Source: Phytohabitans flavus (lineage in GTDB: Bacteria > Actinomycetota > Actinomycetes > Mycobacteriales > Micromonosporaceae). Taken from it: a stretch of 64,000 nt of DNA. A program made the position numbers and the translations under genes. The stretch lies in contig NZ_AP022870.1 of assembly GCF_011764545.1 (NCBI RefSeq), positions 4,882,001 to 4,946,000 on the forward strand, read 5' to 3'. This document shows, piece by piece, positions 8,072 to 16,866 of the stretch; position 1 is the stretch's first letter; every line of letters starts with the position of its first letter. The notes below the pieces were generated by a model that was not told the DNA's origin, did not search any database, and saw only the letters and a program-made list of their open reading frames with translations.

Positions 8072-8938
8072 ATGACACCACGTCCCATCGTCGTTGCCTA
8101 CGACGCGTCGGAGGGCGCCGAGGCGGCCTTGGGTTGGGCACTGGACGAGGGTAGGCGTAGCGGCGCGCCGGTGCTGCTGGTGCACGTGCTCGAATCGCTG
8201 GCGCTGGCTGGGCCGGTCCCGGTGTCGCAGTCGCCTTGGCTGGACGAGGGTGCTCGGCGGGACATACGGCAGATGGTGGTTTCGGCGGTCGGGCGGGCCC
8301 GTGAGACGCATCCGGACGTGGCGGTGACGGGTACGGTGATCGAGGGCGCCGCGTCGGCGGTGCTGATAGACCAGTCCAAGCAGGCCCGGCTGGTGGTGAT
8401 GGGCAGCCGCGGACACGGCGGCTTCGCCGGACTGCTCCTCGGATCGACCAGCATGAACGTCTGCGCGCACGCGCACAGCCCGGTCGTCGTCGTACGCCAG
8501 ACCGCGGCCGCCGATGACGCCCCGGTCGTGGTCGGGGTAGACGGCTCGGCGTGCTCCCTGCTCGCCGCGGACTTCGCCTTCGCCGAGGCCGCCACGCGCA
8601 AGGTCAGCCTGCGCGTCCTGTGGGCCTGGCCGATGCCGGTGCCCAACTGGCAACCACCGGCCGTCGACCCGGAGGAGGCTGCTTTCGCCAAGGACATGCA
8701 GATACAGGGCGCGGTCGCGCCACTGCGGGACAAGTACCCACAGGTCTCGGCCGCCATCGACATCGTCGACGGCCCTGCCGGCCGGGTGATGGTCGAAGCG
8801 AGCCACGGCGCCCAGCTCGTCGTGGTCGGCACCCGAGGGATGGGCCAAATGCGCGGAATGCTGCTCGGCTCGGTCAGCCAACAGCTGCTCCACCACGCCC
8901 ACTGCCCCGTCGCCGTCGTCCGCGAACAGCCCGCCTGA
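8072..8938 (+). CDS. Universal stress protein with two Usp domains
   Basis: I choose the ATG at 8072 (MTPRPIVVAYDASEG) after a GGGGGTG ribosome site; the longer frame adds a non-family leader. The 288 residues contain two Usp folds of about 140 residues. Each starts with the ATP-binding V-x-D-x-S strand (VVAYDASEGAE and VVGVDGSACS). Each ends with the G-x2-G-x9-G-S/T nucleotide motif (GSRGHGGFAGLLLGSTS and GTRGMGQMRGMLLGSVS). Tandem Usp proteins are common in actinobacteria, often in hypoxia or dormancy regulons; nothing here shows the inducer. Its 3' end overlaps the convergent PAP2 gene by 65 bases. Confidence 0.9.
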   Translation: MTPRPIVVAYDASEGAEAALGWALDEGRRSGAPVLLVHVLESLALAGPVPVSQSPWLDEGARRDIRQMVVSAVGRARETHPDVAVTGTVIEGAASAVLIDQSKQARLVVMGSRGHGGFAGLLLGSTSMNVCAHAHSPVVVVRQTAAADDAPVVVGVDGSACSLLAADFAFAEAATRKVSLRVLWAWPMPVPNWQPPAVDPEEAAFAKDMQIQGAVAPLRDKYPQVSAAIDIVDGPAGRVMVEASHGAQLVVVGTRGMGQMRGMLLGSVSQQLLHHAHCPVAVVREQPA

Positions 8939-9674
8939 CCCACGCAGCCGGGTCGCGTCCGGGCCGGCCCGGTTTGGGCCCGACGACGAACCAGAGCGCG
9001 CCGGTGAGCGCCAGGCCGGCGACGACGTCGAGGATGTAGTGGTTCGCGGTCACGACGACCGCCAGGTCCATCGACAGCGTCACCGCGACGGCGAAGACGC
9101 GCAGCAGGACGTTGCGGGTCGCCGCGATCAGGGCCAGGCTGACGATGAGGGTCCAGCCGGCGTGCAGGCTGGGCATCGCGGCGTATTCGTCGGTGAAGCC
9201 GGTTGGTTGCAGTACCCGGTAGGAGTTCGACCGCTGGGTGACGGTGTCCACCAGCCCGATCCCGGCCAGCCGCGGCGGTAGCACGGGAAACGTCGCGAAG
9301 ACGACGATGCCGACCGCGCCGGAGATGAGCATCGCGTTGCGGGCCCGCAGGAAGACCGGCCGGTGCCAGATCACCAGCCAGATCAGGGCCGAGATGATGA
9401 ACGGCCAGTGCCCGTAGATGTAAACCCAGTTGGCGACCGTGGGCAGCAGCGGCACCTCGAACGCCGCCCGTTGCACCGGGACCTCCCAGTCGATGCCGAG
9501 CGATCGCTCCAGCACGATCAACCGGTCCCCGTTGCGCGCCGCGGCGGGGGTCTCGCCGCGGGTCAGATGGCGCACGCCGAAGTACACGGCGGCGGCAGCG
9601 ACCATGATCACCACCTGCTGGAGAACCTTGAGCAGGCGTCCAGCGCCGCCCGCACGCCCCAGCCGCCGGCCCAT
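8874..9674 (-). CDS. PAP2-superfamily membrane phosphatase / inositolphosphotransferase-like
   Basis: Starting at the ATG at 9674 (MGRRLGRAG) gives 266 residues with about six membrane helices. The PAP2 catalytic motifs are PSLHAGWT and NHYILDVVAGLAL, each with a histidine, preceded by the FPVLPPRLAG loop. This Aur1/Ipt1-like branch of PAP2 acts on lipid phosphates or transfers phospho-headgroups. The upstream part of the longer open frame overlaps the beta-lactamase end and is not family sequence. The basic tail overlaps the Usp gene. Confidence 0.85.
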   Translation of the reverse strand: MGRRLGRAGGAGRLLKVLQQVVIMVAAAAVYFGVRHLTRGETPAAARNGDRLIVLERSLGIDWEVPVQRAAFEVPLLPTVANWVYIYGHWPFIISALIWLVIWHRPVFLRARNAMLISGAVGIVVFATFPVLPPRLAGIGLVDTVTQRSNSYRVLQPTGFTDEYAAMPSLHAGWTLIVSLALIAATRNVLLRVFAVAVTLSMDLAVVVTANHYILDVVAGLALTGALWFVVGPKPGRPGRDPAAWVRRAVRGRRRRGSGRGGAAVG

Positions 9675-9748
9675 GACCGAGGGGTTTCCCGATTTCGACA
9701 GGTACAGCCGGTGCGCTGGGGTTGGCGGCCGAACTCGCTCAGGCTCGC

Positions 9749-10677
9749 TCAGCCGAGGGTTTCCGCTAAGTAGGCTGCGGCCTGAGCGATGAGGGCCGAA
9801 TCGTATTCGGCGTCGCTGGCCGCTCTGCTGGACATGATCGCCATGACGATCGGCGCGCCGTCCGGAGGCCACACGACGGCTATGTCGTTGATCGTGCCGT
9901 AGTCACCCGTCCCGGTCTTGTCGGCCACTGTCCAACCCCGCGGTAGGCCGGCCCGGATCCGTTGTGCACCCGCCTCGGTGGCGTTGCGTTCGAGCAGGTC
10001 ACGGAGGAAGGCACGCTTCTGCGCCGGGAGGGCGTCCCCCAGCACGATCTTCTGGTAGTCGGTGCCGAACGCCCGGGGCGAGGTCGTATCGCGGGGGTCT
10101 CCGGGGTGGCCTGCGTGATCGCCGGCTCGATCCGGTCCATCCGGGTGACCGTGTCACCGAGGCTGCGCGCGTACGCCGTCAACTGGGCCGGCCCGCCCAG
10201 ATCGCGGAGCAGGAGGTTGCCGGCCGTGCCGTCGCTGTAGCGGATCGCGGCGTCGCACAGCTGACGGATCGTCATCCCCGTGGCCACGTGGTTCTTGGTG
10301 ATGGAGGCGTTCTTCATGAGGTCGTCCCTGGTGTACCTGACGACCGTGTCAAGGTGCGACATCGGGTTTCGGTGGAGGACGGCCGCCGCCGCCAGTCCCT
10401 TGAACGTCGAGCAGAAGGCGAACCGCTCATCCGCCCGGTGCGCGATGCTGGTCCCGGTGCCGGTGGCCAGCGCGTACACGCCCAAGCGAGCGTCGAAGCG
10501 CCGTTCCAGCTCGACCAGTCGTTCGTGGCGATCGTCGGCGGCGGTGGGAGATAAGGAGGGCATAGGAGAGGAGGCGGCCGAGGGCGTCGTCGTCTCCTTG
10601 GCACAGCCGGCCAACGGTACGAGTGCCGCCACACCAAGTAGTGCGCGGCGAGTGATGGTCGGTTGCGATGACGTCAT
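9749..10677 (-). CDS. Class A beta-lactamase, lipoprotein/Tat signal, one frameshift
   Basis: The ATG at 10677 gives a signal with a twin arginine (ITRRALLGV) and a lipobox (PLAGC, Cys25). Class A motifs are S90-T-F-K93, S148-D149-G150 (SDG rather than SDN, as in mycobacterial BlaC), E184 in the omega region and, after the break, DKTGTGDYG. The frame fails after ATPETPA. A single extra C in the C4 run (plus positions 10103-10106) gives the family sequence GDPRDTTSPRAFG and joins the C-terminal part ending at 9749. The enzyme hydrolyses beta-lactams outside the membrane. A LysR gene and a second penicillin-binding-fold gene lie divergently, which suggests inducible expression. Confidence 0.9.
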
Positions 10678-10717
10678 GGTTGAGCAGCCAACCAGCCCTC
10701 CTCGTTCTATGTCCAAG

Positions 10718-10736
10718 AGATATGTTGGAACGATCT
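10718..10736. promoter_or_regulatory. LysR-type T-N11-A box
   Basis: AGAT-N11-ATCT lies between the beta-lactamase and the LysR gene, matching the general LysR T-N11-A palindrome. It is placed where AmpR/BlaA-type activators bind between divergent genes. Confidence 0.6.
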
Positions 10737-10757
10737 ATAGCTTTTTGGTATATGTGG

Positions 10758-11738
10758 ATGGTGGACCTGCTCGCACACCTCGAGGCGTATGTCGCCGTCG
10801 CGGAGGAGGGCAGCTTTTCCAAGGCCGCCGACCGGCTCTACATCGCGCAGCCGGTGCTCAGTCGGCGGATCAAGCACCTGGAGCAACACCTCGGTGGCGA
10901 GCTCTTCGACCGCTCCCGGCGCCAGATCACCAGCACCGATCTCGGCGTCCTGCTGCTTCCACACGCCAAAGACCTGCTGAGCCGGGTCGACCACCTGCGG
11001 CAGGTGGCGACGGCGGCGTTGGCTTCGACGGCGCACACGGTGGGCGTGCCGCCGGACTCGGACCCGGCGTCCTTGGCCCGCGTCATCCGCGCCGGGGCCC
11101 AGGCCGGCGTCACGATCGGCGTGCGAGAGCTCCCCGCCGAGGAGCGGGCCAGCGGTCTGGCGGATGGTTCACTGGCGTTCGCGCTGCTGCGGGTGCCGCC
11201 GGAGACAGCGGCCCACCACGTGCCTCTCGGCCTGGCGTCCGCCGCACCCGCGACCCGCGCATCCGGTCGACGACCTGTGCACCTGGAGAGCCTGCGAGCA
11301 CGGCGGGGCGCGGGCAGCGAGTCGTCACCGGCGATCCTCCTGACGGCCGAGGACGAAATCGGTTTCGCCGCGGAGCGGTTCGACCGGGCCGCCGCCCGGG
11401 CCGGCCTGCCCGGGGGGCGCGTCCGCCGCATCGCCTCGACCGCGACCGCGCTGGCCGAGACGCTCGCGGGCGATGCGATGCTGCTGTGCGCCGAGCCGTT
11501 CGCCCGCCGCCACGACTTGGCCTGGTCACCGCTGGCGGACCCAGCGCTCCACCGGGGGTACGAGCTCGCCCAAGCCACTCTGCGCGTCGGTAGCCTCGAC
11601 GGCTCCATGCTCGCCTGGATGGAGCCGCTGCTCGCCGTCGCGATCGGTGCGGTGGGTGGTCCCGTCGAGAAGCCCACAACGGCGGACCAAGGCTCCAGCG
11701 GGCCAGACCGGCGATCCCGGTTGGCGGCCTGGGGATGA
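10758..11738 (+). CDS. LysR-family regulator, BlaA/AmpR-like
   Basis: The N-terminal winged helix (residues about 1-62: LLAHLEAYVAVAEEGSFSKA, then VLSRRIKHLEQHLG) is clearly LysR. The effector domain (about 90-310) is GC-rich and divergent. The start could be the ATG at 10752 or 10758; family alignment favours 10758. It ends by sharing ATGA with the next gene, so the two are translated together. In Streptomyces cacaoi the pair blaA (LysR) and blaB controls a class A beta-lactamase, and the order here matches that logic. By that comparison it should activate the divergent beta-lactamase. Confidence 0.85.
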   Translation: MVDLLAHLEAYVAVAEEGSFSKAADRLYIAQPVLSRRIKHLEQHLGGELFDRSRRQITSTDLGVLLLPHAKDLLSRVDHLRQVATAALASTAHTVGVPPDSDPASLARVIRAGAQAGVTIGVRELPAEERASGLADGSLAFALLRVPPETAAHHVPLGLASAAPATRASGRRPVHLESLRARRGAGSESSPAILLTAEDEIGFAAERFDRAAARAGLPGGRVRRIASTATALAETLAGDAMLLCAEPFARRHDLAWSPLADPALHRGYELAQATLRVGSLDGSMLAWMEPLLAVAIGAVGGPVEKPTTADQGSSGPDRRSRLAAWG

Positions 11739-12661
11739 GGCTCCGTCATCCGGCATTCGTCGCCAGCTCGGCGGGCCTTCTCACGGTCGCCGAGACCATC
11801 GCCGAGCAGTGGCGGCGGGTCGGCGCCACGGGCCATCTGCTCGCCCGCAACATCGACACGGGCGAGGAGCTCGGGTTCGACGTCGACGCACCGGTGCCGC
11901 TGGCGTCGGTGGTAAAGGCCCCGCTGGCCCTGGTGGTGCTGGACCGGATCGCGACCGGAGCGCTCGATCCGGCGATGCCGGTGACCATCGAGCCGGCCGC
12001 CAAGAGCATCGGCTGGACCGGCGTGGCCGGATTCCGGTACCCCGTCACCCTGGCCGTCGCCGACCTTGTCCACCAGGCGCTGACCGTCAGCGACAACGCC
12101 AGCGCCGACGCCTTGTTCGACCTGGTGGGCGTCGACCAGGTCGACGAACGCCTACGCACGTGGGGATGCACCGGCATCCGGGTCCGGCACCGCATGCACC
12201 GCATGTACGAGTGCGCCGCCGGTATCGCCGGTGACGACTTCGGACTCGCTCTGAAGCTGGCGATCCGGGACGACGCCGCCGGACAGCATTCCATCGAGAC
12301 CCTCGACCCCGCCTACGCGAATGTCGGCAGCGCCGCCGCCCTCGTCGGACTGCTGCAACGGGTCTGGCTCGACCAAATCTCCCAGCCCGAGGCCACCGCC
12401 GAGCTTCGCCGCCTCATGGCGCTTCAGGTCTTCACCCAGCGCCTCTCCAGCGACCTGCGCGCCGACACACTCCGGGTCAGCGGCAAGACCGGCACATTCC
12501 TGCACCTGCGACACGAGATCGGCCTCGTCACGGCAGACTCCGGCGACCGGGTGGCGATCGCCGCCCTCACCCGCTCCCAGCGTCCGGCGAGCATCGCCCA
12601 CGACATCGACCTCGCGATCGGCGCCGCCGCCCGCTCCGCCTTCGAAAGCCTCCGCCGCTAG
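11735..12661 (+). CDS. BlaB-like penicillin-recognising serine hydrolase
   Basis: This 308-residue protein has the three penicillin-recognition motifs: S58-V-V-K61, S119-D120-N121 and K251-T252-G253. I see no signal peptide and no omega-loop EPELN-type glutamate. It may therefore bind beta-lactams in the cytoplasm without hydrolysing them. S. cacaoi BlaB has this description and is required with BlaA for induction. The gene overlaps the LysR stop by four bases. Alternatives are a true beta-lactamase of the beta-lactamase2 family or a D,D-peptidase. Confidence 0.8.
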   Translation: MRLRHPAFVASSAGLLTVAETIAEQWRRVGATGHLLARNIDTGEELGFDVDAPVPLASVVKAPLALVVLDRIATGALDPAMPVTIEPAAKSIGWTGVAGFRYPVTLAVADLVHQALTVSDNASADALFDLVGVDQVDERLRTWGCTGIRVRHRMHRMYECAAGIAGDDFGLALKLAIRDDAAGQHSIETLDPAYANVGSAAALVGLLQRVWLDQISQPEATAELRRLMALQVFTQRLSSDLRADTLRVSGKTGTFLHLRHEIGLVTADSGDRVAIAALTRSQRPASIAHDIDLAIGAAARSAFESLRR

Positions 12662-12711
12662 CGAGCCACCCCGGGCGCGTCCGGGACTGTCCGCCGTTTC
12701 AGGATTGGTCC

Positions 12712-13673
12712 ATGCGTGCCGCCCGGCTTATCAATCTTGTGTTGTTGCTCCAGTCCCGCGGCACGATGACGGCCGCCGAGCTCGCGCAGGAGCTTGAGGT
12801 CTCGGAGCGCACCGTGTATCGGGACGTCGTCGCGCTTTCCGGTGCGGGTGTGCCGGTCTATGCCGAGCAGGGCCGCGCGGGCGGCTACAAGTTGGTCGGC
12901 GGCTACCGCACCCGGCTGACCGGGCTCAACCGGACCGAGGCCGAGGCGCTTTTCCTGGCCGGGCTGCCCGGACCGGCCCGGGACATGGGTCTGGACGAGC
13001 CGGTCCGCTCGGTACGGCGCAAGCTGCTGGCCGCACTGCCACCCGGGTTGCGCGACGCCTCGGAGCGGGCTGGGCAGCGCTTCCACCTGGACGCGCCGGG
13101 CTGGTTCGCCGACACCGATCCCCGCCGCTACTGGCCGACCTGGCCCAGGCGGTGTGGCAGGACCGTACGCTGACCATGCGTTACCGCCGGCACGACGAGG
13201 TGACCCGGACCGTCGAACCGTACGGACTCGTACTCAAGAACGGCGTCTGGTATCTGGTCGGCAAGGTGGGCGAAGACTTCCGCTCGTACCGCGCGGACCG
13301 GGTCACCTCGGTCGAGCCGACCGGCGACACGTTCGAGCGGGACCCGGCGTTCGACCTTCCGTCGTTCTGGGCCGCGCGGGCGGCCGAGTTCGTCCGGCAG
13401 ATGTTGCGCGAGACCATCACGATCCGGCTCAGCCCGGAGGGCCTGCGGCAGCTGCGCTTCGTCGCCGAGGCGGTCGCCGTACGCGCGGCGACCGACGCGG
13501 CGAAGGAGCCGGATCCCGAGGGCTGGGTCGAAACCCAGCTCCCGGTCGAATCGATGGACGTGGCCTACAGCTACGTGGTGCGGCTCGGCCCCGACGCGGA
13601 GGTGCTCGACCCTCCCGACCTGCGCGCCCGGGTCGCCGCGGCGGCCGAACGGATGCGGAACCTCTACCGGTAG
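12712..13673 (+). CDS. WYL-domain transcriptional regulator (DeoR-like HTH), one frameshift
   Basis: Residues 1-55 are a DeoR/HTH_11-type helix-turn-helix (MTAAELAQELEVSERTVYRD). The WYL domain follows (MRYRRHDEVTRTVEPYGLV, then GVWYLVGK and FRSYRADRV), with a C-terminal WCX extension. The frame breaks at the C4 run 13120-13123. Adding one C gives DPPPLLADLAQAVWQDRT and a continuous protein of about 320 residues. Such regulators often control a neighbouring gene; the convergent SDR overlaps its end by ten bases. The ligand is unknown. Confidence 0.85.
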
Positions 13674-14581
13674 CCGGTGACGTCGGCGACCTCACCAGGG
13701 TCCTGCACCTCGACGAGGTACCGCCACGCGTCCGGCTGGCTGCCGTCGAGGTCGGTGAAGCCGTACACCTGGGCGAGCTCCCCGCTGGACACGGACCGGC
13801 CGTTCCACCTGGCCCGTTCCGGGTCGGCGGCGAGCGCGGCGACAGCCCGCCCGACGTACGCGGGCGACTCCGAGATCGCGAAGTGCGGCTCCTTCGCCGT
13901 CGCGTCGCGCCAGTTTTCCTCCGTGACGCCGAAGTGCTCCAGCATCATCTCCGAACGCAGCCACCCCGGCGTGAGCGCCACGGCCGTCGCGCCGTGCTCC
14001 GCGACCTCCTTCGACCACGCGAACGCCAGCCGGTTCACCGACCACTTCGCCTGGTCGTAGAAGACCGACAGCCGATAGTTCGTCGAGTTGTAGGCCGTGG
14101 TCCCATCCCCCATCTCGACCACCAGCCCGCCTGGCGAGCGGATCAGCAATGGCAGCGCATAGTGACTGGTGATGATGTGCGTGTCGACGGCCAGCCGGAG
14201 CAGCCGCAACCCCCGCTCCAGCGGCTGCTCCCACACCGGCTTGTGCCACGTGGTCAGCGGGTCGCCGCCCCACACATCGTTGACCAGCACGTCCAGCCGC
14301 CCTTGCTCGCGGTCGACGCGCCGCACCAATTCCTCGACCTGTGCGGGCACCAGGTGATCAACGGCCACCGCCACGCCGACACCGCCGGCCGCCGTGACCA
14401 GCTCGGCGGTCTCCTCGATCGTCTCCGCCCGGTCCATCTCGGACCGCTGCTCACGCGTGCTGCGCCCGGTGGCATACACCGTCGCCCCCGCCGCGCCGAG
14501 CTGCACCGCTATCTGCCGGCCCGCGCCTCGCGTCGCCCCGGCCACCAGGGCCACCTTGCCCGCCAATGGTTGCTCACTCAT
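13664..14581 (-). CDS. SDR-family oxidoreductase
   Basis: From the ATG at 14581 (MSEQPLAGKVALVAGATRG) the protein has 305 residues. The Rossmann glycine motif is AGATRGAGRQ, NDVWGG replaces the usual NNAG, and the active-site pair is Y-D-Q-A-K. The C-terminal part (ARWNGRSVSSGELAQVYGF) is longer than the classical 250-residue SDR. The substrate is unknown. The promoter region has a strong palindrome (14600-14627). It converges on the WYL gene. Confidence 0.85.
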   Translation of the reverse strand: MSEQPLAGKVALVAGATRGAGRQIAVQLGAAGATVYATGRSTREQRSEMDRAETIEETAELVTAAGGVGVAVAVDHLVPAQVEELVRRVDREQGRLDVLVNDVWGGDPLTTWHKPVWEQPLERGLRLLRLAVDTHIITSHYALPLLIRSPGGLVVEMGDGTTAYNSTNYRLSVFYDQAKWSVNRLAFAWSKEVAEHGATAVALTPGWLRSEMMLEHFGVTEENWRDATAKEPHFAISESPAYVGRAVAALAADPERARWNGRSVSSGELAQVYGFTDLDGSQPDAWRYLVEVQDPGEVADVTGYR

Positions 14582-14599
14582 ACCACCGACACTGCCCAC

Positions 14600-14627
14600 A
14601 AAACCTGACAGGATGCGTCAGAGTTTT
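14600..14627. promoter_or_regulatory. Inverted repeat upstream of SDR gene (operator candidate)
   Basis: AAAACCTGAC (14600-14609) and GTCAGAGTTTT (14617-14627) pair across a seven-base spacer with one unpaired A. It begins 18 bases upstream of the SDR start codon, so a bound regulator would cover the promoter. Confidence 0.5.
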
Positions 14628-14689
14628 GCGCCGCGCCGTAGGCGCCGCAGCCTGACACCCAGAGCGCTCGATCGTTCGTCGCTGGCTGG

Positions 14690-15427
14690 TCAGCCCCAGT
14701 CGAAGGTCAGCAGGGCGAGTCGTTCGACCGGTTCGAAGAAGAGCAGGATCGAGTCCGCGCCCTGGTGGCGATAATGCCAACCCGGGACCGAAGCCACGAA
14801 ATGGAACCGGTTCCCGGCTGGGCTTATCGGCCAGACACGGCCGGCATGAAACCGGTCGCCCGGTTCGACGTCGAGCGGGAAGAGGTCTTCGTCTTCCCAG
14901 TTGCCACCCGGCGGATCGCCGCCCAACTGGTCAAGCAGCGGGACATCGGTGCGTACGCCGTAGAGCAGGGAACCATCAAGATCAAGTCTGATCAGACTGC
15001 CTTCCCTCTGGTACGTCTCGCGGTGCGCCAGATAACTGCGTTCCTCGTCCTCGCAGTGCTCATCGAGGTCGGCGCGGAACCCGCCCCACGGGTCAGGCAC
15101 CTCGTCCGGCGTCGTGGCGCGCTGGAAGTACCGGATGTCGCCGACCATGCGGTACCGGTCGTCCTCGACGGCGAAGCCCAACCAGTTCGTGGTCTGCAAC
15201 GGTGAGTGGAAGGCGTCCGTGTGGTCGCCGAGGTACCCCGCGACCGGTTCCACCGGGCTGAGCAGGTGGACCCAGCCGGACCAGCCGGCGTTCACCTGGC
15301 CGAGGTCGATCGAGATCAACGGATGCAGATGCCGGCGAAGCAATTCCACCTGCTCAGCCACGAACACGTCGGCGGGCTCGGGATAGACCCGAAGACCCGA
15401 TTCCGGCTCCATGATCTTTTCCCGCAC
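14690..15427 (-). CDS. Hypothetical protein, 245 residues
   Basis: I do not recognise a family. The GTG start at 15427 is supported by AGGAGG six bases upstream. The protein has no signal or membrane segment. It is rich in Trp, Asp and aromatic residues (WSGWVHLLSPVEP, SPLQTTNWLGFAVEDDRYRM, DLDGSLLYGV), which suggests a compact soluble beta fold. It lies 31 bases downstream of a methyltransferase on the same strand and may be co-transcribed with it. Confidence 0.65.
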   Translation of the reverse strand: MREKIMEPESGLRVYPEPADVFVAEQVELLRRHLHPLISIDLGQVNAGWSGWVHLLSPVEPVAGYLGDHTDAFHSPLQTTNWLGFAVEDDRYRMVGDIRYFQRATTPDEVPDPWGGFRADLDEHCEDEERSYLAHRETYQREGSLIRLDLDGSLLYGVRTDVPLLDQLGGDPPGGNWEDEDLFPLDVEPGDRFHAGRVWPISPAGNRFHFVASVPGWHYRHQGADSILLFFEPVERLALLTFDWG

Positions 15428-15458
15428 TCCGAACCTCCTGCGAACCGTGGCGGCCGAG

Positions 15459-16061
15459 TCAGTGCATGCGCCGCGCCCGCAGCACGGTATCTCGGGTGTG
15501 GCGGGTGCCCGGAGGCGCCGGAGCGGTTCGTGGGCGGGACTCGTTGATCAGGATCTTCCAGCCATCGTCGAGGAGCTCGGCGACGTCGGCGGGCTGGTAG
15601 AAGGCGCCCGGGTCGACGCCGAGCTCGTCGCGCGGAGGGAGGTCGGCGAGGTCGTGGCTGGCGAAGAGCAGAGTGCCGCCTGGGGCGACGGCCGCCAGCA
15701 GGCCGCGCAGCGCGGCGTGATCCGCCTGGCGCGGCAATGGGAAGTACTGGGCGGACACCAGATCGAAGGCACTGGCCGGCGGCGGTGTGGTGGTCAGGTC
15801 CCCGTCCACCCACGCCACAAGATCGACGACATCCACGCCGGTGGCGGCGGCCCGCCCCAGCGCTGTCCGTGAGATGTCCATCGCGGTGACCCGCCAGCCG
15901 CGCCGCGCCAGCCAGAGCGCGTCGGCTCCCTCCCCGCATCCCACGTCGAGCGCCCGGCCTGGGGGAAGATCGGCGACCTCGGTGACGAGCACCCCGTTGG
16001 GCGCGCCGCTGAAGAGCTGGTCGCGGCTGCGATACATCTCGTCCCAGAACTGTGCGTCCAT
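15459..16061 (-). CDS. Class I SAM-dependent methyltransferase
   Basis: From the ATG at 16061 (MDAQFWDEMYRSRDQLFSG), preceded by GAAGGA, the protein has 200 residues. The SAM-binding motif is ALDVGCGEGADALWLARRG (motif I), then VTAMDIS (motif II) and FDLVSAQYFPLP (motif III/post). It is similar in length and pattern to TehB or thiopurine S-methyltransferase-like small-molecule methyltransferases; the acceptor is unknown. It is divergent from a TetR gene with 155 bases between. Confidence 0.85.
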   Translation of the reverse strand: MDAQFWDEMYRSRDQLFSGAPNGVLVTEVADLPPGRALDVGCGEGADALWLARRGWRVTAMDISRTALGRAAATGVDVVDLVAWVDGDLTTTPPPASAFDLVSAQYFPLPRQADHAALRGLLAAVAPGGTLLFASHDLADLPPRDELGVDPGAFYQPADVAELLDDGWKILINESRPRTAPAPPGTRHTRDTVLRARRMH

Positions 16062-16187
16062 ATCGTTCCTTCTTCGGTCGTGGTCCAGCGGGTGTCGGCT
16101 CCGGGCCAACATGCCCCTGCCGTCGACGGGCCGACAAAGTTCTTTGCGGAAACCGCAAAAGCCGCCGGGGTACCGCTTATTTGACCT

Positions 16188-16207
16188 GTAGTTCCAGAAT
16201 GGACTAC
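16188..16207. promoter_or_regulatory. Palindrome at TetR start (candidate operator 1)
   Basis: GTAGT and ACTAC frame a 20-base site. It includes the ten-mer AGTTCCAGAA (16190-16199), repeated exactly at 16846-16855 before the SDR gene. Confidence 0.55.
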
Positions 16208-16216
16208 CGTACCCGC

Positions 16217-16795
16217 GTGGCACGCACCAAGGGGTTCGATCCAGACGTCGCCGTGGACCAGGCCATGGAGCTCTTCTGGGCCAACGGGTATGCGAACACC
16301 ACGCCCCAGCAGCTCGTCGAAGCGCTCGGTATCGGTCGAGGCAGTTTGTACAACGCGTTCACAAGCAAGCACAACCTGTACGAGCTGGCACTTCGGCGGT
16401 ACCACGACCGCGTGACCACCCGGTTCATCGAGGTGCTCGACCAACCAGGACCGGCACGCGAGCGCATCCGCTCGGCACTGGAGCTGATCGTGACCGCCGT
16501 ACACGAGGACCAGCAGCGCCGGGGGTGCATGATCGCCAACGCCGCGGTCGAGTTCGCCGGCACCGACGAGGCGGTAAACCGTCTGGTACGCCGGGCGCTG
16601 CACCGCCAGGAGGCGGCGCTGCGGAGCGCGATCGAGGAGGGGCAGCGCGCCGGCGAGGTCGACGCCGACCGCGATGCGGCACAGCTCGCCGCGTTCCTGC
16701 TCGCGACGATCAACGGCGTCCGGGTCGTGGCCAAGGCCGACCCGGACCCGCAGCGACTGACCGGGCTCGTCGATACAGCCATGCTGCTGCTGTAG
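16217..16795 (+). CDS. TetR/AcrR-family regulator
   Basis: A start at the GTG at 16217 gives the family-typical beginning MARTKGFDPDVAVDQAMELF; an ATG at 16199 would add six residues. The helix-turn-helix covers about residues 12-55 (TTPQQLVEALGIGRGSLYNA). The C-terminal domain is of the TetR_C type with a Cys in RRGCMIANAAVE, as in many redox or aldehyde-responsive family members. The SDR gene follows on the same strand, and both promoters carry the ten-mer AGTTCCAGAA, so it probably represses itself and the SDR. Confidence 0.85.
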   Translation: MARTKGFDPDVAVDQAMELFWANGYANTTPQQLVEALGIGRGSLYNAFTSKHNLYELALRRYHDRVTTRFIEVLDQPGPARERIRSALELIVTAVHEDQQRRGCMIANAAVEFAGTDEAVNRLVRRALHRQEAALRSAIEEGQRAGEVDADRDAAQLAAFLLATINGVRVVAKADPDPQRLTGLVDTAMLLL

Positions 16796-16835
16796 TGGTG
16801 GCCGGAGGGCCAACCAGCTTTGCCATGCCATTTTT

Positions 16836-16855
16836 CTGTACCCACAGTTCCAGAA
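16836..16855. promoter_or_regulatory. Candidate TetR operator 2, upstream of SDR
   Basis: It contains CTGTA and AGTTCCAGAA, the same two blocks as the site at 16188 but with five extra bases between them. TTCTG and CAGAA form inverted arms. It ends 11 bases before the SDR start. Confidence 0.5.
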
Positions 16856-16866
16856 AGGGACCGCTC

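Noticed and set aside
10758..12661. LysR plus serine hydrolase as a fused protein
   Set aside because: The stop and start overlap as ATGA in different frames; each half has its own complete fold.
12712..13173. WYL regulator as two separate short genes
   Set aside because: HTH and WYL halves join perfectly if one C is added at 13120-13123, matching normal WYL proteins.
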